A stretch of DNA of 64,000 nucleotides, taken from contig JACJYZ010000003.1 of the NCBI GenBank assembly GCA_020635855.1, positions 62,001-126,000 of the forward strand. Reading direction: 5' to 3'. This DNA comes from Flavobacteriales bacterium. Lineage in GTDB: Bacteria; Bacteroidota; Bacteroidia; JACJYZ01. The notes beneath the pieces are model-generated. The model had not been told where the DNA came from and ran no database searches. It saw nothing but the letters and a program-made list of their open reading frames with translations. A program made the position numbers and the translations under genes. The stretch's first letter is position 1. Each line of letters starts with the position of its first letter. This document shows positions 50,289 to 59,921 of the stretch, piece by piece.

Positions 50289-53200
50289 ATGCTACGAAAA
50301 CTGTCCGTTTTCTGCGCGCTCATTTCTTTGTGCGGTATGAGTGCGTTTGCGCAAACCGGTACCTTGAAAGGTAAAGTCGTGGATAAGCTGAACGGAGAAC
50401 CGATTCCGTTCGCTAACATCATCATTGAACGCAATGGTGTTCAGGCCGGCGGTGCCACCACGAATTTCGACGGAGAGTATACGATCAAGCCGATCGATCC
50501 CGGTAAGTATTCGGTAAAGGCCAGTTACGTCGGCTACCAGCAGATACAGGTGGATGGGGTGACCATCAACTCCGATAAGATCACGGATCTTAAAATCGAA
50601 ATGTCAGCAGGTGTTGAGCTGCAGGAGGTGGAGATCGTGAAGTACAAAGACCCCGTGTTCAAGAAGGATGAAACGGTGGTTCAGAAAACCGTTACCCGCG
50701 AAGATTTCGACAAGATGCCCACGCGCAGTGCGGTATCCGCTGCGGCTACTTCTGCCGGTGCTTATCAAGGAACGGATGGAAAGATCAGCATGCGCGGACA
50801 ACGTTCAGGTGGTACGGTTTACTACGTGGATGGTGTGAAAGTACGCGGTAATGTAACGCTTCCACAGAGAGGTATCGAGCAGGTAAGTACTGTATTGGGC
50901 GGTATCCCCGCACAGTACGGTGATGCCGTAGGTGGTATCATCAACATCACCACGCGCGGTCCGTCCAGCACGGTGAGTGGAGGTGTTGAAGCCCTTACAT
51001 CCGAGTTCCTGGATGGATATGGATACAACCTGGTGGGCGGTAACATAACCGGTCCCCTCTGGTCTAAGAAAGATACAGCAGACCCCACCAATTCACGCGC
51101 CATTGCGGGTTTCTTCCTGTCAGGTGAAGGTGCCTATATTCAAGATGGTAACCCTTCGGCCATTGGTGCATGGAAGGTGAAAGACAATGTGCTTGCTGAT
51201 TTGGAAAAGAATCCATTGAGGGCACGCGGTAGCGGTCTGGGAACTTTTAGGAATTCCGAATTTCTCACCAAAAATGATCTTGAGAATGTGAAAGCCAAGA
51301 TGAACGTGGGTTCTGCCCGGATGACCATGCAAGGTAAATTTGACATTAAACCATCCAATTCCACTACCATCACTTTTGGCGGTTCTTATGACTATGAAAA
51401 CAAGCACGACTATTTTTACACGTATTCATTGCTGAACTATAACAAGAACTCGCAAACGATCAATAGCACATGGCGCGCGTATTCACGCTTTACACAGAAA
51501 TTTGACTCCGACACCGGGTCGGCCATTCAAAATGCCTTTTACAGCATCCAATTGGATTACTCTATGGATAACAGCAAAACCTGGGATGACATTCACAAGG
51601 ATGACATGTTCGCTTACGGTTATGTCGGAAAGTTCAATACGCACAAAATTAACCACTATAGTGTAATTGGAACAGACCCTGTGTCCGGGAAGACCGGTTG
51701 GCTGCATGATGGGTTTAGTGACACACTTGTGGAATTTGAGCGGTCGGAGATCAATCCTTTGATGGCCAACTATACCAGTCAATATTTTAACTTTTATGAT
51801 GAAACGGCAGGCAATTATGAAAATTTGAGTCAGGTGCAATCGGGCGGTGGCTTGCTCAATGGCGACCGACCTGGACATGCCTATTCATTGTGGTATAATA
51901 CCGGACGTTTGAATAATCAGTATGGCTACAGCGAAAATACCCAATTCAGGTTAACAGCCAATGGGTCAGCGGATATAGGAGACCATGCCATTCAACTGGG
52001 TTTTGAATATGAGCAACGCAGTGATCGCTTCTGGAACAGTGTGCCCATCCAATTGTGGGTACTTGCCCGCCAGCTGACGAATGCTCACATCAGCAATCTG
52101 GATTTCAGCAATCCGCAACCGGTGCTCGATGCCAACGGTGTATTCCAGGATACAGTGAATTATCCGCGTTTGTATGATGCAAATGCACAACGTTATTTTG
52201 ACAAGCAGTTGCGTACGAAGTTGGGAAAATCCATTACAAGTACGGAGTGGATTGACGTTGATGCAGTGGATCCAAGCATACTGAGCCTGGATATGTTCAG
52301 TGCAGATGATTTGCTGAATGACGGGAATGGGTTTGTGTATTACTATGGCTACGATTACCTAGGGCATAAGTTGACTTCAAAACCCAGCTTTGACGATTTT
52401 TTCAACGAAAAGGATGAGAACGGCAACTACACCCGCAACGTGGCGCCTTTCGAGCCGATTTATGTGGCCGGGTATATCCAGGACAAGTTCGCTTTCAAGG
52501 ACCTGGTCTTCAACATCGGTGTGCGTGTAGACCGCTATGACGCCAACCAGATGGTGTTGAAAGACAAGTACCTCCTGCAGGCTGCCAAAACCGCTGCCGA
52601 GGTGCCCCAGTTCGGTAACCATCCATCCACCATTGGTGAAGATTACGTGGTGTATGTGAATGATGCGGCCAATCCTACTGCGATTTTGGGATACCGGAAC
52701 GGAGATACCTGGTACAATGCGGAAGGAACTGAGATCACGGATCCTTCCGTGATAGCCAAAGCTAGTAGCACCGGTACCATCACCCCGTACCTGCTTGATC
52801 CGAACAACACCGAAGTGAAACCCGAGGTGTTCAAGGACTACGAACCCCAAACGAACATCATGCCCCGTGTGGCTTTCTCATTCCCGATCTCGGATGAAGC
52901 GGTGTTCTTCGCCCACTACGATGTACTGACCCAGCGTCCCACAAGCGGACAGCGATTGGACCCTATTTCATATTATTATCTCCGTAACTCTGCTGGCAGG
53001 ATTACAGTTGGAAACCCCGATCTGCAGCCTGAACGCACCACGGATTATGAGGTAGGTTTTAAGCAAAAGTTATCACAGGCATCTGCTATTTCCTTCTCCT
53101 CGTTTTATCGTGAACTGAGGGATCAGATTCAGGCGATCCCTGTCAACTATGCTTATCCTAAAGATTACAACACCTATGGAAATGTCGATTTCGGAACAGT

Positions 53201-53927
53201 AAAGGGTTTCTCCGTGTCTTATGATTTACGGCGGGTAAGGAATGTTCGTCTGAATGCCAATTATACCCTTCAGTTTGCCGAAGGTACCGGCAGTTCGGCC
53301 ACAACCGGACTTACGCTGATCAATGACGGGTTCCCCAACCTGAGGACATTGTCTCCACTGGAGTACGATGTACGTCACCGCATCGTAACCAACATCGACT
53401 ACCGCTTTGATGGTAAGGACAAGTATGACGGTCCGCGCTGGTTTGGTGCACCCGTATTTCAATACACGGGTATGAACGTGATCATGAACGCACGCTCGGG
53501 TGAGCCTTACTCACGTCAGGCAAATGTGACCCAGACAGCTGCATTTGGTCTGAATGATCGTTCGCGCCTAGACGGGTCCATCAACGGTTCACGCCTGCCC
53601 TGGCAGTTTACGATCGATCTGCGTGTAGACAGGGACATTCCCCTCAACTTTGGCAAGAAGGATGAAAAGGGTAATGGCGGGCATGGAAACCTCAACCTGT
53701 ACCTGTCCATCACCAACCTGCTGGATGCAGATAACATCATATCGGTTTACCGTGCAACGGGTAATCCGGATGACGACGGTTACTTGACCAATGCTGCGGC
53801 ACAGGGTATCATTGAGCAACAAACCAATCCGCAATCATTCAGGGATCTGTATGCCATCAAGGTGAACAATCCGGCAAATTATAGCTTGCCCCGCCAGATT
53901 CGCTTCGGTGTTCAATTGGATTTCTAG
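50289..53927 (+). CDS. TonB-dependent outer-membrane receptor with CarboxypepD_reg-like domain
   Basis: 1,212 residues. Signal peptide 1-22, then a CarboxypepD_reg-like domain at ~24-110 (LKGKVVDKLNGEPIPFANII and YTIKPIDPGKYSVKASYVGY), the plug at ~130-230 (SAAATSAGAYQGTDGKISMR, GTVYYVDGVKVRG, PAQYGDAVGGIINITTRG), and a large beta-barrel ending in PRQIRFGVQLDF with a terminal Phe. Such receptors bring in large substrates using TonB energy. No SusD-like partner follows; instead a secreted 1,295-residue protein and a PorV-like protein are next, so it may act in T9SS-linked surface assembly and not in glycan uptake. Confidence 0.92.
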   Translation: MLRKLSVFCALISLCGMSAFAQTGTLKGKVVDKLNGEPIPFANIIIERNGVQAGGATTNFDGEYTIKPIDPGKYSVKASYVGYQQIQVDGVTINSDKITDLKIEMSAGVELQEVEIVKYKDPVFKKDETVVQKTVTREDFDKMPTRSAVSAAATSAGAYQGTDGKISMRGQRSGGTVYYVDGVKVRGNVTLPQRGIEQVSTVLGGIPAQYGDAVGGIINITTRGPSSTVSGGVEALTSEFLDGYGYNLVGGNITGPLWSKKDTADPTNSRAIAGFFLSGEGAYIQDGNPSAIGAWKVKDNVLADLEKNPLRARGSGLGTFRNSEFLTKNDLENVKAKMNVGSARMTMQGKFDIKPSNSTTITFGGSYDYENKHDYFYTYSLLNYNKNSQTINSTWRAYSRFTQKFDSDTGSAIQNAFYSIQLDYSMDNSKTWDDIHKDDMFAYGYVGKFNTHKINHYSVIGTDPVSGKTGWLHDGFSDTLVEFERSEINPLMANYTSQYFNFYDETAGNYENLSQVQSGGGLLNGDRPGHAYSLWYNTGRLNNQYGYSENTQFRLTANGSADIGDHAIQLGFEYEQRSDRFWNSVPIQLWVLARQLTNAHISNLDFSNPQPVLDANGVFQDTVNYPRLYDANAQRYFDKQLRTKLGKSITSTEWIDVDAVDPSILSLDMFSADDLLNDGNGFVYYYGYDYLGHKLTSKPSFDDFFNEKDENGNYTRNVAPFEPIYVAGYIQDKFAFKDLVFNIGVRVDRYDANQMVLKDKYLLQAAKTAAEVPQFGNHPSTIGEDYVVYVNDAANPTAILGYRNGDTWYNAEGTEITDPSVIAKASSTGTITPYLLDPNNTEVKPEVFKDYEPQTNIMPRVAFSFPISDEAVFFAHYDVLTQRPTSGQRLDPISYYYLRNSAGRITVGNPDLQPERTTDYEVGFKQKLSQASAISFSSFYRELRDQIQAIPVNYAYPKDYNTYGNVDFGTVKGFSVSYDLRRVRNVRLNANYTLQFAEGTGSSATTGLTLINDGFPNLRTLSPLEYDVRHRIVTNIDYRFDGKDKYDGPRWFGAPVFQYTGMNVIMNARSGEPYSRQANVTQTAAFGLNDRSRLDGSINGSRLPWQFTIDLRVDRDIPLNFGKKDEKGNGGHGNLNLYLSITNLLDADNIISVYRATGNPDDDGYLTNAAAQGIIEQQTNPQSFRDLYAIKVNNPANYSLPRQIRFGVQLDF

Positions 53928-53960
53928 TCGTTCTTTATTTGGCATTAATTATTTACTGAT

Positions 53961-56900
53961 ATGAAAGCTAGTATGCGCAATTTCGCCTTAATCACCCTTG
54001 GAGCACTGGTGTCCGTTTCAACGTACGGAAGAGAGGATATCAACAAGAAGGCCGGCTCATCGGGTGTCATGAAAAACGGTAGTCACGAAGCCGTTGCTGC
54101 AGCGTGTGATCCGCCTTCCGCTCAAACGGATCTGGACATCAACAACGTCCGGGCCCGTGTGCTGTCCGGCATGGATATGTGGTGGGATCTGAACACCGCC
54201 AAGTACGAAGTGCCCAAGGGTTCCAACAAGAACTCTCTGTTTGCCGGTTCGCTCTGGCTGGGTGGTATCGATGCCGGTGGCCAGCTGAAAGTGGCTGCAC
54301 AAACCTATCGCCAGTGGGGATGGGACATCTGGCCCGGCCCCCTGAACACGGTCACTGCATCCGTTGATGCGGACGTATGCGCCAAATACGACAAACACTT
54401 CAAGATGACCCGAAAGATGGTTGAGGATTTTGTTGCAGACCCAAGTTATCCTGGCAACATATCCAATGTTCCCCAGGCCATGCTCGACTGGCCTGCACAC
54501 GGCGATCCGGCATACGGACAGGATACGTATCTCGCACCTTTCTTTGATTATGATGGCGACGGTTATTACAACCCATATGCAGGAGACTATCCCGACTATG
54601 ACATCTCAGGAGATGCCGGTTGTGCCGCTCGCCTTTACGGTGACCAGACCTTGTGGTGGGTATTCAATGACAAAGGTGATATCCACACCGAAAGCGGTGG
54701 CGAACCCATCGGAATCGAAATCCATGCGCAGGCTTTCGCATTCGCCACCAACGACGAAATCAACAACATGACCTTTTACCAGTACCGCATTTTCAACCGG
54801 TCGTCTTTCCAGGTGAACAACACCTATTTCGGTCAATGGGTGGATCCGGATCTGGGTAACTACCTGGATGACTTCGTGGGTTGTGACGTTGGTCGCGGTC
54901 TGGGTTATTGCTACAACGGGGATGAGAACGACGAAGGCGCGCAAGGGTACGGAACCAACCCGCCTTCTATCGGCGTTGATTTCTTCCAGGGGCCGAAAGC
55001 CGATGACAATGATGGCGTTGATAACGACCGCGATGGTACCATTGACGAGCCCGGAGAACAAATCATTATGTCGAAGTTCGTTTACTATAACAACGACGGG
55101 TCCGTTACGGGTAACCCTACCTTGGCAACCGACTATTACAACTACCTGACCGGTTTCTGGAGGGATGGTGTGCCGTTTACATACGGTGCCAATGCCTACA
55201 ACACCGGCGGGCCTATTTGTAACTTCATGTTCCCCGGTGATTCGGATCCCAATGGATGGGGTACACCGGGTGCAGGTCCTCAGCCCCCATGGGATGAGAA
55301 AAGTTCCGGAAATACTCCTGCGGACCGACGTTTCCTTCAATCTGCCGGACCGTTTACCCTGAAGCCGGGTGCCGTGAACACCATCACCACAGGTGCGGTT
55401 TGGGCACGTGCAGCACAGGGAGGTGCTACCGCATCGGTGGATCTGTTGCGTGTGACCGACGACAAAGCCCAGGCACTGTTCGACAACTGTTTCAAGGTGT
55501 TGAACGGGCCGGATGCACCCGACCTGACCATCCAGGAAATGGACAAGAAGTTGCTGGTGTATATCACCAACAAGCCCTCTTCCAATAATTACAATGAAGA
55601 ATACGAAGAGCGTGATCCGCTGATCGTATGGACCAGCACCAACAACTACGATACCACGTACAACTTCGAAGGGTATCAGATCTACCAGGTAAAAACACGC
55701 TACGTAACAGCTGCCGATCTGCAAAACCCGGATCTTGCCCGTCTGGCTTTCCAATGTGACGTAAAGAACAGTGTGGCCCAACTGGTCAACTACGAATTCG
55801 ACCAGGCACTGGGCGGCAACGTGCCCACCGAAATGGTGAATGGAAACAACACAGGCATCGTACACTCGTTCGAAATCACGAAAGACCTGTTTGCATCCGG
55901 GGATGACCGGTTGGTGAATCACAAACCGTACTATTTCCTTGCAATCTCATACGGGTATAACAACTTCAAGAAATACAACCAGGCCGATCCGCTGCAACTC
56001 GATGGTCAGAAGAAACCGTACAAGGCGGGTCGCAGGAACATTCAGGTATACACAGGTATCCCGCACTTCCCCTCACCGGAAGCGGGTGGAACCGATTACC
56101 CCACCGAATACGGAGATGGTGTTGAGATCACCCGTCTGATCGGTCAGGGCAATGGCGGATTGGTGATGGATATATCCGAGGACGCAGAAAATACCATTCT
56201 CACCAGCTCCAACCATCGCGCTTATGAGTTGAAGTACCAAAGCGGGAAGGGTCCGGTTGATGTCAAGATCATCGATCCGCTGAATGTTCCTTCAGGCAAC
56301 TTCAAGCTCTACCTTACAGGAAAGAGCAATGTGGGAAGCGGCGCGATGGATAAAACTTCCAAATGGTTTTTGATCAAAGATGGAACCAGTGATACAATCT
56401 GGTCTGACCGTGACATCAGCGTGTACAACGAACAGATCCTTTCGGGTAAATTCGGGAAGAACCACGACGGTGCTTCCTATAACTGGGGACTGTCTGTCAG
56501 CATCAAGCAGGTAGAAGATCCCGGCAAGAACAAAGATGCCGGCTTCCTGGAAGGTACCATTCAATATGCAGACGCCGAACACCCATGGCTGACCGGTGTA
56601 CCGGATATTGACGGAGGATCGGCTTACAACTGGATCCGTTCGGGTACGGTGAACAACTCGGATCCGGCAACTGACGATTACGTCGGACTTGACGACGATG
56701 AAGAGTTCGAATCTGTTTTACCAATAAACCTTGGAAATGGATTGAGTGGTGGAACCTGGGCTCCTTACCGCATAGCTTCTCACGAAGTGGATTACGGTCC
56801 GGCATGGAGCAACTTCCACGCCCAGGTGAAAATGAGCCAGTTGGCCGGTGTGGATATTGTCTTTACTCCTGATAAGTCGAAATGGTCACGCTGTGTGGTC

Positions 56901-57848
56901 ATTGAAACAGGTTCTGATCCCGCATTGAATGCCGGTGGTGTTGACAAGTTCATGCCTCGTGCCGGCCAGTCGGTAGACAAAGACGGTAACGCCGATGGAA
57001 GTGGTACCGGAATGGGTTGGTTCCCCGGCTATGCCATCAATGTGGAGACCGGAGAACGTCTGAACATTGCCTTCGGTGAAAATTCATGGCTTGCCGGTGA
57101 CAACGGGAACGACATGAAGTTCAACCCCACTGCTACCTATGCACGTCCCCCGATCGGAACACCGGTGTGGGGTGGCATGCACATGGTGTATGTGTTTGGC
57201 CACAACAAGAATACATCCATTGACATGCCTGCCTACGATGAAGGTGCATACATGTACAACATGCTTTCCACCGGCAACTCCACCGACAGGCGTAATGTGC
57301 TGAAAGATTGTATGTGGGTGGGTATTCCCATGCTGGTATCAGGTGAAACCCTGCTGGCGAATGAGGCACGTATCCGTCTTCGTGTACGCAAACCCTATAC
57401 CCGCGATTACGCGATCTTCGGAGAAACCACGGACACCCTTTACAACACCATGAGCCCTCAGGCTCCGGCGTATTCGTTCAGTACCAAGGATATCAAAACG
57501 GTGACCAAGAACACCGAAACCGCCAAGAATGCCATGGACCTGATCAACGTGGTGCCAAACCCGTACTACGCATACTCGGAGTACGAAAGCAACCAGATCG
57601 ATTCCAGGATCAAGATCACCAACCTGCCGGAAAAATGTACGGTGAGTATCTATACGCTCAACGGTACCCTGATCCGCAAGTTCAAGAAAGATGAACCGCT
57701 CACCTCACTTGATTGGGACCTGAAGAATGCTGCAGGTATCCCTGTGGCGAGTGGTATTTACATCATCCACATTGACGCCGGTGCGGCGGGTGAAAAAATC
57801 CTCAAGTGGTTCGGTGTTATGCGTCCGATCGACCTGGATACATTCTAA
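53961..57848 (+). CDS. Large secreted protein, second gene of the TonB-PorV operon
   Basis: 1,295 residues. N-terminal signal peptide (FALITLGALVSVSTYG). The N-terminal half contains SLWLGGIDAGGQLKVAAQTY, calcium-type acidic repeats DYDGDGYYNPYAGDYPDYD and DDNDGVDNDRDGTIDEPGE, and AFAFATNDEINNMTFYQYRI. The last ~90 residues form a FlgD/T9SS-like domain (VPNPYYAYSEYES, then VSIYTLNGTLIRKF, then NAAGIPVASGIYIIHI, ending WFGVMRPIDLDTF). I do not know a function for this family. The operon context, 33 bp after the TonB receptor gene and 27 bp before the PorV-like gene, suggests a surface complex. Confidence 0.8.
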   Translation: MKASMRNFALITLGALVSVSTYGREDINKKAGSSGVMKNGSHEAVAAACDPPSAQTDLDINNVRARVLSGMDMWWDLNTAKYEVPKGSNKNSLFAGSLWLGGIDAGGQLKVAAQTYRQWGWDIWPGPLNTVTASVDADVCAKYDKHFKMTRKMVEDFVADPSYPGNISNVPQAMLDWPAHGDPAYGQDTYLAPFFDYDGDGYYNPYAGDYPDYDISGDAGCAARLYGDQTLWWVFNDKGDIHTESGGEPIGIEIHAQAFAFATNDEINNMTFYQYRIFNRSSFQVNNTYFGQWVDPDLGNYLDDFVGCDVGRGLGYCYNGDENDEGAQGYGTNPPSIGVDFFQGPKADDNDGVDNDRDGTIDEPGEQIIMSKFVYYNNDGSVTGNPTLATDYYNYLTGFWRDGVPFTYGANAYNTGGPICNFMFPGDSDPNGWGTPGAGPQPPWDEKSSGNTPADRRFLQSAGPFTLKPGAVNTITTGAVWARAAQGGATASVDLLRVTDDKAQALFDNCFKVLNGPDAPDLTIQEMDKKLLVYITNKPSSNNYNEEYEERDPLIVWTSTNNYDTTYNFEGYQIYQVKTRYVTAADLQNPDLARLAFQCDVKNSVAQLVNYEFDQALGGNVPTEMVNGNNTGIVHSFEITKDLFASGDDRLVNHKPYYFLAISYGYNNFKKYNQADPLQLDGQKKPYKAGRRNIQVYTGIPHFPSPEAGGTDYPTEYGDGVEITRLIGQGNGGLVMDISEDAENTILTSSNHRAYELKYQSGKGPVDVKIIDPLNVPSGNFKLYLTGKSNVGSGAMDKTSKWFLIKDGTSDTIWSDRDISVYNEQILSGKFGKNHDGASYNWGLSVSIKQVEDPGKNKDAGFLEGTIQYADAEHPWLTGVPDIDGGSAYNWIRSGTVNNSDPATDDYVGLDDDEEFESVLPINLGNGLSGGTWAPYRIASHEVDYGPAWSNFHAQVKMSQLAGVDIVFTPDKSKWSRCVVIETGSDPALNAGGVDKFMPRAGQSVDKDGNADGSGTGMGWFPGYAINVETGERLNIAFGENSWLAGDNGNDMKFNPTATYARPPIGTPVWGGMHMVYVFGHNKNTSIDMPAYDEGAYMYNMLSTGNSTDRRNVLKDCMWVGIPMLVSGETLLANEARIRLRVRKPYTRDYAIFGETTDTLYNTMSPQAPAYSFSTKDIKTVTKNTETAKNAMDLINVVPNPYYAYSEYESNQIDSRIKITNLPEKCTVSIYTLNGTLIRKFKKDEPLTSLDWDLKNAAGIPVASGIYIIHIDAGAAGEKILKWFGVMRPIDLDTF

Positions 57849-57875
57849 TTTGCTTACAACAGAAAAGATTCGAAC

Positions 57876-58949
57876 ATGAAAAATAAGGTTATCATCCTCA
57901 CATCGGTTGCCCTTGCATTGGGTATCGGAACCCCTGCATCGGCCGGAAACGAAGATCGTGCCGGACAGGCGGGTGCAACGGAACTGCTGATCAATCCTTG
58001 GGCACGCAGCTCCGGATGGGCAGGCGCCAATTCCGCCGGCGTCAGGGGACTGGAAGCTTCCTTTCAGAACATCGCAGGAACCGCATTCACCCGACGTACC
58101 GAGGTGATGTTCTCCCGGTCTGCATGGCTGGCGGATGCCGATATCTACATCAATTCATTCGGCTTTACCCAGAAAGTGGGTGAGACCGGTGTGCTGGGAT
58201 TGGCCATCATGGCCATGGATTTCGGCGATATCCAGATCACAACCGTGGACCTGCCTGAAGGCGGATTGGGAACATTCTCCCCCCAGTACCTCAACGTAGG
58301 GTTGTCATACGCCAAAACTTTCTCAAACAGCATCTACGGAGGCGTTAGCATCCGGGCGATCTCGGAATCCATTTCCGATGTGAAAGCACAGGGCGTTGCA
58401 ATCGACGCAGGTATCCAGTACGTAACGGGAAGTGAAATGTATCCGGAACGCACCAAGTTTGGGATTGCATTGCGCAATGTGGGACCTCCCATGAGCTTCT
58501 CGGGTGACGGTATTTCATTCCGTGCCACCGCACCTTCCGGTTCCAGCTATGACATGCGTGTGGAGCAGCGTACGGCCGAATTCGAATTGCCCTCGCTGTT
58601 GAACATGGGTGTTTCCTACGATATCATCAGCCCGGGTACGGATACAACCAAAGCCCACAGGTTGACCATTGCGGGTACCTACACATCCAATTCTTTCTCG
58701 AAAGACGAAGTGAAAACCGGTCTTGAATATGCTTACAGGAAATTCCTGATGCTGCGTGGCGGTTTCATTTATGAAAAGGGTATGTTCTCGGATGATGAAC
58801 GTACCACCTGGTGGTCTGGGCCGACTGCAGGTGTATCCGTTGAGATCCCCATGGGCAGCAAGGGCAGCACTTTCTCGGTAGACTACTCCTATCGTACGCG
58901 TGAAGTATTCAACGGCGTACATACGTTCGGGGCACGGATCAATCTTTAG
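57876..58949 (+). CDS. PorV/PorQ family outer-membrane protein
   Basis: 357 residues. Signal peptide 1-23, then a FadL-like beta-barrel pattern of alternating strands: GATELLINPWARSSGWAGAN, NIAGTAFTRRTEVMFSRSAW, GLAIMAMDFGDI, FGIALRNVGPPMSFSGDG, YAYRKFLMLRGGFIYEKG, ending in FGARINL. PorV is the T9SS shuttle that carries cargo to the attachment complex, and PorV/PorQ family proteins are often found with T9SS cargo. Last gene of the operon with the TonB receptor; a terminator follows. Confidence 0.85.
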   Translation: MKNKVIILTSVALALGIGTPASAGNEDRAGQAGATELLINPWARSSGWAGANSAGVRGLEASFQNIAGTAFTRRTEVMFSRSAWLADADIYINSFGFTQKVGETGVLGLAIMAMDFGDIQITTVDLPEGGLGTFSPQYLNVGLSYAKTFSNSIYGGVSIRAISESISDVKAQGVAIDAGIQYVTGSEMYPERTKFGIALRNVGPPMSFSGDGISFRATAPSGSSYDMRVEQRTAEFELPSLLNMGVSYDIISPGTDTTKAHRLTIAGTYTSNSFSKDEVKTGLEYAYRKFLMLRGGFIYEKGMFSDDERTTWWSGPTAGVSVEIPMGSKGSTFSVDYSYRTREVFNGVHTFGARINL

Positions 58950-58974
58950 ATTTTACCGGAAGAAAACAACTTCA

Positions 58975-58982
58975 TATCTTTG
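58975..58982 (+). promoter_or_regulatory. -7 element of greA
   Basis: TATCTTTG, exact TAnnTTTG match, 61 bp before the greA start. No good -33 is seen at the usual distance. A terminator-like hairpin begins 8 bp after it, so it would fall in the greA leader if this promoter is used. Confidence 0.4.
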
Positions 58983-58990
58983 CAGGAGAG

Positions 58991-59018
58991 TCCCGTATGT
59001 ACGGGATTCTTCTTTTTT
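58991..59018 (+). terminator. Terminator-like hairpin between the PorV operon and greA
   Basis: TCCCGT/ACGGGA arms around ATGT, then TTCTTCTTTTTT. It ends the PorV operon, 41 bp after its last stop codon, or lies in the greA leader as an attenuator. Confidence 0.8.
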
Positions 59019-59043
59019 ATACGCATCTGAATAAGCAAGATTT

Positions 59044-59517
59044 ATGTCAAAAGTTCAATATTTCACTCCCGAAGGATTGAAAAAACTTAAGGATGAACTG
59101 GAACACCTGATGACCCATGAGCGTGCCGAGATCTCACGACAGATCGCAGAGGCCCGGGACAAGGGTGACCTTTCAGAAAATGCGGAATACGACGCTGCCA
59201 AAGACGCGCAAGGCTTGTTGGAACTCAAGATATCCAAACTGGAAGCGATCGTTGCCAATGCCCGCATCATTGATGAGTCCAAGTTGGACCATTCAAAGGT
59301 GGTGATCCTTTCAGCGGTCACCATCAAGAACCTCGGAAACGGATCGAAAATGACATATACCCTCGTATCCGAAGAAGAAGCTGATTTGAAATCAGGCAAG
59401 ATATCCGTGGATAGTCCCATCGGGAAAGGATTGCTCGGGAAAAAGGTAGGAGATAAAACAGCGATCAAAGTTCCGTCCGGTACCATGGAATTCGAGATCA
59501 TTGAAATCGGTGCCTGA
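59044..59517 (+). CDS. greA: Transcription elongation factor GreA
   Basis: 157 residues. The N-terminal coiled coil has YFTPEGLKKLKDELEHLM and ARDKGDLSENAEYDAAKDAQ with the acidic tip residues, and the C-terminal FKBP-like domain has VSEEEADLKSGKISVDSPIG and GDKTAIKVPSGTMEFEI. It rescues stalled RNA polymerase by stimulating transcript cleavage. The HIT gene starts 2 bp after its stop. Confidence 0.97.
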   Translation: MSKVQYFTPEGLKKLKDELEHLMTHERAEISRQIAEARDKGDLSENAEYDAAKDAQGLLELKISKLEAIVANARIIDESKLDHSKVVILSAVTIKNLGNGSKMTYTLVSEEEADLKSGKISVDSPIGKGLLGKKVGDKTAIKVPSGTMEFEIIEIGA

Positions 59518-59519
59518 TC

Positions 59520-59921
59520 ATGCCATCCCTGTTTTCAAAGATTGTTGCGGGAGAGATACCCTGTCACAAGGTGGCTGAGAACGATGAGTTCCTGGCCTTC
59601 CTGGATATATTCCCCCTGGTTATTGGGCATACGCTTGTGATACCCAAACAAGAGGTGGATTACATCTTTGATGTACCTGAAGGCTTGTATGAGCGACTAT
59701 GGGCTTTTGCGAGACAAACGGCGAGGGCGGTGGAAGCCGCCATTCCGTGTGAGCGGGTGGGTGTGGCTGTGATTGGTCTGGAAGTACCGCATGCCCACAT
59801 TCATTTGGTGCCCCTCAACCATGTTGGGGATATCAACTTCGAAAGAGCTAAATTATCGCCGGAACCCGGTCAGTTGGCTGAGGCGGCGGAAAAAATCCGC
59901 GGCGCGTACGACCGGTTATGA
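59520..59921 (+). CDS. HIT family (Hint-type) nucleotide-binding protein
   Basis: 133 residues. The catalytic histidine triad is HAHIHLVPL near residue 93, with the N-terminal MPSLFSKIVAGEIPCHKVAE and FLDIFPLVIGHTLVIPKQEV blocks typical of Hint/HinT proteins. It probably hydrolyses adenosine phosphoramidates or related nucleotides. The gene follows greA by 2 bp and overlaps the convergent ruvC by 6 bp. Confidence 0.93.
   Translation: MPSLFSKIVAGEIPCHKVAENDEFLAFLDIFPLVIGHTLVIPKQEVDYIFDVPEGLYERLWAFARQTARAVEAAIPCERVGVAVIGLEVPHAHIHLVPLNHVGDINFERAKLSPEPGQLAEAAEKIRGAYDRL

Noticed and set aside
54606..55922. A 438-codon antisense frame inside the 1,295-residue secreted protein gene
   Set aside because: The opposite strand has a clear protein with signal peptide and sorting domain; the antisense product has no recognisable features.
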